25,414 nt of DNA, from assembly GCA_000697335.1 (NCBI GenBank), contig JNEM01007714.1:1-25414 (forward strand). Reading direction: 5' to 3'. Made by a program: the position numbers and the translations under genes. How positions within the stretch are numbered: position 1 is the first letter of the stretch; each line of letters starts with the position of its first letter. Source of the stretch: Conidiobolus incongruus B7586 (Eukaryota; Entomophthoromycota; Entomophthoromycetes; Entomophthorales; Conidiobolaceae). Under the pieces are notes generated by a model that worked only from the letters and a program-made list of their open reading frames with translations, was not told the origin of the DNA and did not search any database. This document shows, one piece after another, positions 21,117 through 25,414 of this stretch.

Positions 21117-21190
21117 CGCTCCCAGGTGGGCTTGAACCACCAACCTCCCGATTAACAGTCGGACGCGCTAGCCAATTGCGCCATGGAAGC
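21117..21190 (-). tRNA. tRNA-Asn (anticodon GTT)
   Basis: The cloverleaf is complete and unspliced at 74 nt. The acceptor stem GCTTCCA pairs with TGGGAGC (one G-T pair), followed by discriminator G. The D arm is GCGC/GCGC around AATTGGCTA. The anticodon stem TCCGA pairs with TCGGG, and its loop is CTGTTAA with anticodon GTT. The T arm GGTGG/CCACC holds loop TTCAAGC. The internal A box (TGGCGCAATTGG region) and B box (GGTTCAAGCCC) are intact, so it should be transcribed by Pol III. CCA is added after transcription. Confidence 0.97.
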
Positions 21191-21583
21191 TTATTCAACG
21201 ATTATAATAAATTCATATAGCCGCCTCAAGGTTAATTTGATTGCAAATTACTGAAACTGTATATTACTATTCTTCTTACCAAACTTTCCCTTTTTAAACC
21301 TTTATTCAATTTATTTTTTAACTTTAGTCTTTAAAAATTCTTTACTCCTTTTAATAATTAATCAAATTCATAATTTTCTTTTTTTTCAACTCTATCCCAT
21401 AATTACACATACTTTTAAGTGATTGAATATAATAAATTTAAGATTCAAGTCTAAATCAAAAATAATATTTTTTTTATCTTTTAATAATCAATCAATACAA
21501 AAAAAATAATTTTATTAAATCATAATTTCATAGTTATATATATATATATACATCATTATCAAACATTATTATCATAAACCACC
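21191..21583. other. Spacer upstream of TFIIA-gamma
   Basis: This AT-rich spacer lies between the tRNA and TFIIA-gamma. An alternating (TA) tract at about 21535-21551, just 33-49 bases before the ATG, may act as a TATA element. Nothing else is recognised. Confidence 0.4.
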
Positions 21584-22012
21584 ATGTCGCAATATTATGA
21601 ATTATATCGTAGCAGTACTTTGGGTTTAGCATTAACCGATTCTTTGGATGAATTGATTCAATCAGGTCAAATTAACCCTCAACTCGCTATGAGAGTCTTA
21701 ATGCAGGTATTTTTTTCATTTATTTTTCTCTGTAATTTTTCATTGAATATTTTGACTAGTTTGATAAGAGCATGACAGAAGGTTTAGCTTCTCAAGTGAG
21801 AGCAAGAGCTACCTTTAAGGTAAATTAATTAATTTAAAAATAATTCAAAATATTTATAAATTCTTTAGGGGCATTTACAAACCTATCGATTCTGTGACGA
21901 TGTATGGACATTTATTATAGAGAATCCCTCTTTTCGATTTGAACAGGATGTAGTACTCGTGGATAAAGTGAAAGTAGTTGCTTGTAACGCTAAGAAACCT
22001 GGTGAAATTTAA
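21584..22012 (+). CDS. TOA2: Transcription initiation factor IIA gamma subunit, three exons
   Basis: TFIIA-gamma (yeast Toa2) pairs with the large TFIIA subunit and stabilises TBP on the TATA element in RNA polymerase II promoters. The exons are 21584-21706, 21760-21819 and 21869-22012, with introns of 53 and 49 nt falling between codons, giving 108 aa. Residues 1-56 form the N-terminal helical part ([20 protein letters not shown], then [17 protein letters not shown]). Residues about 57-105 form the beta-barrel part with [18 protein letters not shown] and [16 protein letters not shown]. These are family signatures from yeast to man, and the length is normal (about 105-125 aa). It looks intact and is most likely the single essential copy. 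Confidence 0.97.
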
Positions 22013-22429
22013 TTAGAAGTTATCAGTTGTATTGGTAACTTTATGATCTTCATTAATAATCAATTGGATCATTGGATTACCCTCTTTTCATTTCCAAGTG
22101 TAATTATATCATTATTCTTTAAAGTCTTAATAATAATATTTTTCAATGTTGTTATTTAAATGATATTTACCTATTTATTTATATTTACTATATATACTTA
22201 TATGTTTACCATATTTGCTAAATCAATATCTTATTATCATTTAGTTATCCAACGAATTATTATACTTTGTATTATTAAAGATTTTAAATATTATATTATA
22301 TTATATTGTGATATGATATAATATACAAAATAGTTTTTCACATGAGCTCAGAAATCATATATATATAATTGAACCTAAATTAATAATTAATTTATTAAAT
22401 AATTTGAGGCATTTTCAATGCTTGGATGT
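22013..22429. other. Convergent spacer TFIIA-gamma / LEA-2 gene
   Basis: The two genes are transcribed toward each other, so this 417-base AT-rich spacer should contain only their 3' ends. It includes tandem ATATT/TATAT runs around 22285-22330. No gene is seen. Confidence 0.4.
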
Positions 22430-23110
22430 TTAACTAGTTGGCTTTGCTACTTTAGATTCTAATTCAGATGTATCGAAAGGACAATCTATATCAATTGAAC
22501 CACTGAACTGAGGACGTAATCCTAAAAACGAAATAGAAGGAACATCAGCCCTGGCTGTATAATCCACTTTAATCTTAGTTTTATCCATACAACTCTTGAA
22601 CAAATAAGCCAAGCCTTGATGATTTTTATCACCACGATCAGTAAAGTTGGCACTGATCTTTGTGTGAATGGTAAAGTTCGTGTTACTTCTAGGAGGGAAT
22701 TTCATAGGGGCATTGATCCATCCGTTACCAATTTTTAAATCTGCTGAATTTCCAGGTCTTAAAAATAGATCCATATCTAGATTCTGAACATTGATAGGAA
22801 TATAGTTTGGGTTATAGAATTCAAGATGCACTGGGAACCTCACTGTGGCAGATTCCTTGGTAATTATTTCACTGCTTTTTTCGGGCGTTCCAGCATCGAT
22901 AAATCTGACTTGAGGCATACGGGGCCATAAGAAAAAGGCACTTGTTCCAATACCCGCAGAAATCAGGAGTAGTACAATTAAACATGTCCAGAGTGGCATA
23001 TAACAGCAAGTACAACGCTTTCTGGTTGTTTTGGGAACTGCAAAGTCGGGATCCTCATCTCGTATACTTTGAAAACCATGTGAACGATCAAATGGGGATC
23101 TTCCTGTCAT
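22430..23110 (-). CDS. Single-pass membrane protein with LEA-2-like domain
   Basis: This is a 226-aa intronless product. Residues 1-38 are polar with a basic, Cys-rich stretch (RKRCTCCYMPLW) next to the membrane, a possible palmitoylation site. One transmembrane segment spans about 39-62. The rest (about 85-212) is predicted to lie across the membrane. It resembles the LEA-2/water-stress-hypersensitive fold, with FPVHLEFYNPNYIPINVQNL carrying the diagnostic N-P-N turn and alternating hydrophobic strands, and a closing GSIDIDCPF. Two N-glycosylation sequons are at Asn145 and Asn155, consistent with a lumenal or extracellular side. Relatives occur in plants (NDR1/HIN1-like) and in many fungi, usually without known function. 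Topology (N-terminus in the cytosol) follows from the basic residues before the membrane segment. The exact role is not recognised. Confidence 0.8.
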   Translation of the reverse strand: MTGRSPFDRSHGFQSIRDEDPDFAVPKTTRKRCTCCYMPLWTCLIVLLLISAGIGTSAFFLWPRMPQVRFIDAGTPEKSSEIITKESATVRFPVHLEFYNPNYIPINVQNLDMDLFLRPGNSADLKIGNGWINAPMKFPPRSNTNFTIHTKISANFTDRGDKNHQGLAYLFKSCMDKTKIKVDYTARADVPSISFLGLRPQFSGSIDIDCPFDTSELESKVAKPTS

Positions 23111-24559
23111 TTTTTAATATATATTTAATATTAAATCAACAATAATAAAACAATTTATCAAACTGTTTAATTGTTTAATATTTAAGTTATTTTATATGAA
23201 TGATAACTTTTACTAACAAATTTAAAAAACTCTTTTCAAAAAGATTCTCGAAGTTTTTTATATATCTACCCATCATTATAAATAGTTGAACAAATCATAT
23301 TCAGGAGTATTAGATTTAATATATCTTATTTCAGGGTGTTTCAACTTAATTTGCGGGAATTTCCAGCCTGTTTTTTCAGATTTGGTCAATTTTTCGTTGT
23401 ATTAATCCAATTAAAAATAAAATTCGCTCTAATTTTGAATAATATAACCAATCAAAACTTATTATCAACTCTTTTATATAACTAATATGAAATCTTCAGG
23501 TTAATTCGAAAATTCAAATGAAGAAATCTTGGTTAAATTTAGCTCATTTCAATTATGTTTTTATTAGATTGCTACCCTTAAATTAGTGATTACGTATTAT
23601 CTTTCAATATTAAATCCCATATTCAGCAATCTTTCTCCAAGTTTATCTGATATTATAAAAATTGATATTCAAACTACTCTTTTTTCATAAACTGCACTTT
23701 GCTCAATTATTAATCGGCACAATTCCAGTCACAAACAAACAAACAAACAAAATAAAGTAAATGGATAAAGATTAAGAAATTAATCATATGTTTTTTTAAT
23801 TGTACTTAAAGTGGAAAATTATTAAAGAAAATTTTTTGATCATATTCATTATTCTAAATTTAATACATGAATTGTTAAGTTATTAAGAGATGATTGATGA
23901 AAAATAAATTTATTATCATATTGATATTTTAACTTTGTATCCTTTTATTCTAAGTATATTTTATAATGAGTAAAAATTTTCATTCTTTCATTTAATGCCC
24001 ACTTTTCTGTGAAAGATTCAATTTTTTTACCAGTTTTTTGCCGAAATACCCACATTCAGTAAATTAACTATAATTACGAATCCTCGAAATTCGCTATTAT
24101 TGTTGAATTCTTAAATACGCAGTTTATTATTCAATAGTTCATATATTACAGATTACATATCTATTTTATGTTATAAAACTAATTTCAACTATAGATGATT
24201 TGATTATATTAATACGAACTCCTACCAATCGAAACTCTTGATTATTTTAAATATAAATATTGTTAAAAGTTAATTTTTATTCTAGTATATTATTTATTAG
24301 GTAAAATTTTATTGAAAGTTTTATATGGCAGATTTTAATTATATAGTCTTAATTGTTTATAAATATATCGCTTTTATTTTAGGCTCAAATTATTTTAATT
24401 CTGTTTGAATATTCAAATTATATTTTATTTATTGTTTGGAATTTGATATTATAAAATATTCAGAAAAAAATTAAAGAATAAATGATTAATATTATATAAA
24501 ATAGCAAAAATAATGATATTATTGTAATATTTTAAAAGGTGAATATCAAATAATAAATA
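23111..24559. other. AT-rich spacer right of the LEA-2 gene
   Basis: There is no gene here. The first few hundred bases should hold the promoter of the LEA-2 gene. Two slightly GC-richer patches (23325-23400 and 23990-24065) stand out. A (CAAA)n-type short repeat, acaaacaaacaaacaaac, sits at 23731-23749. Confidence 0.4.
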
Positions 24560-25414
24560 TAATATTATCTTAAATTTGAAAAAATAGGAATTTTTTTCAC
24601 TTCTTATTTTTCAATTATATTATTAATTTTAAATAAACAAATATATAAAAAAATTAAGAAAATATTTAATTTTAAATTATATACATATATATATAATAAC
24701 TTTGTTGATTAAAAAGTTAATTTTTTAAAATTAGTTGTTTAATATAATTATAATTAAATTAAATAATAATTATCAAAAGTTTTTTATTTTAATATTAATA
24801 AAGCTTAACTATAAATTTTTTATAATTATTTGAAATTTATAAGTACTTTTTAATAATAAAAAATTATCTTAATTAATTATTTATCACTAGGTAAATTATT
24901 TTAAAGTTAAGAGAAAAACTGATTAAAACTTATTAAAATCTTAAATACTAATTTCAACTAATATTTTTTTGATTATTACTAGAGTTAAAAAGTATATTAA
25001 AGATATATTTCTATTTCAACTAAAAAACTACCAAAATACTTTAATATTAGTTTTATAACTATTTTATATATATTACTATTTAAACTTAATTTAATAAATA
25101 AAAATACAAAATAAATACCTTATAATTTGAGTAAAGGTTAAAAAAAAGTTAGAATAGTTATTATTAAATAAAACTTACTAAAGTATAATTAAAAACTAAA
25201 ACTTTCATAATCAATTATTATAAAGAGTGAATTTTAAATTCTTTTATATAACCTTTTGTGAAAATATAAATTAAAATAATAGATTAAGCTAAATCAATTT
25301 ATTTATAAATTTTTTAAATAAATATTTTATTAATAAATAAATATTGACTATTGTAATTAATTATAATAATATATATTACTTTTATTTAATTCTTAAAAGA
25401 AAATCAATTAATAA
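24560..25414. repeat. AT-rich degenerate repeat, copy C (right edge)
   Basis: Bases 24816-25412 align in direct orientation with 8-607 at the left edge, with few gaps. Shared blocks include ctttaatattagttttata (25039 and 229) and taaataaaacttactaaa/taaataaaacttattaaa. The right end is cut by the window. The upstream boundary is uncertain because copy A is truncated on that side. No coding capacity or terminal repeats can be seen. Confidence 0.6.

Overview
The window looks like nuclear DNA of an AT-rich, probably early-diverging fungus. The evidence is a Tup1 corepressor, the fungal mitochondrial protein Som1, fungal-type F1-ATPase inhibitors (IF1), TFIIA-gamma, a homeodomain regulator, very short spliceosomal introns (49-96 nt, mostly GTAAGT-like donors) and strongly AT-rich spacers. 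Entomophthoromycotina such as Conidiobolus would fit by composition, but that placement is a guess. TAA is the stop codon in every intact gene, and CAA/CAG code for Gln as usual.

Layout. 1-1077 is a very AT-rich degenerate repeat. It is followed on the minus strand by a decayed F-box/LRR-like gene (1078-2247), then a less AT-rich gene-poor island (about 3.0-5.0 kb) with only weak coding traces, then a second copy of the AT-rich repeat (about 5.0-7.0 kb). The TUP1 gene (7184-9438, minus, seven exons, 620 aa) is complete. From 11.1 to 14.1 kb there are three tandem minus-strand genes for the mitochondrial F1-ATPase inhibitor IF1. The third is divergent from SOM1 (14550-14835, plus, two exons). 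A three-exon membrane-anchored alpha/beta-hydrolase (16167-17700, plus) converges on an intronless homeodomain factor (17772-18830, minus). A tRNA-Asn(GTT) lies at 21117-21190 (minus). TFIIA-gamma (21584-22012, plus, three exons) and a single-pass LEA-2-domain protein (22430-23110, minus) follow. The last ~600 bases are a third copy of the repeat seen at the left edge, so the whole gene block sits between direct copies of one degenerate element.

How the genes relate. TUP1, TFIIA-gamma and the homeodomain protein act in nuclear transcription. The IF1 trio and SOM1 are mitochondrial and share one 423-bp divergent spacer. Eukaryotic genes are not expected to form operons, and the exons were joined by reading splice signals and checking that the frame is kept. 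All exon sums are divisible by three. The most unusual items are the IF1 triplication with conserved promoter spacing, the repeat that borders the window, and the F-box/LRR relic whose nonsense codons are all TAA/TAG.
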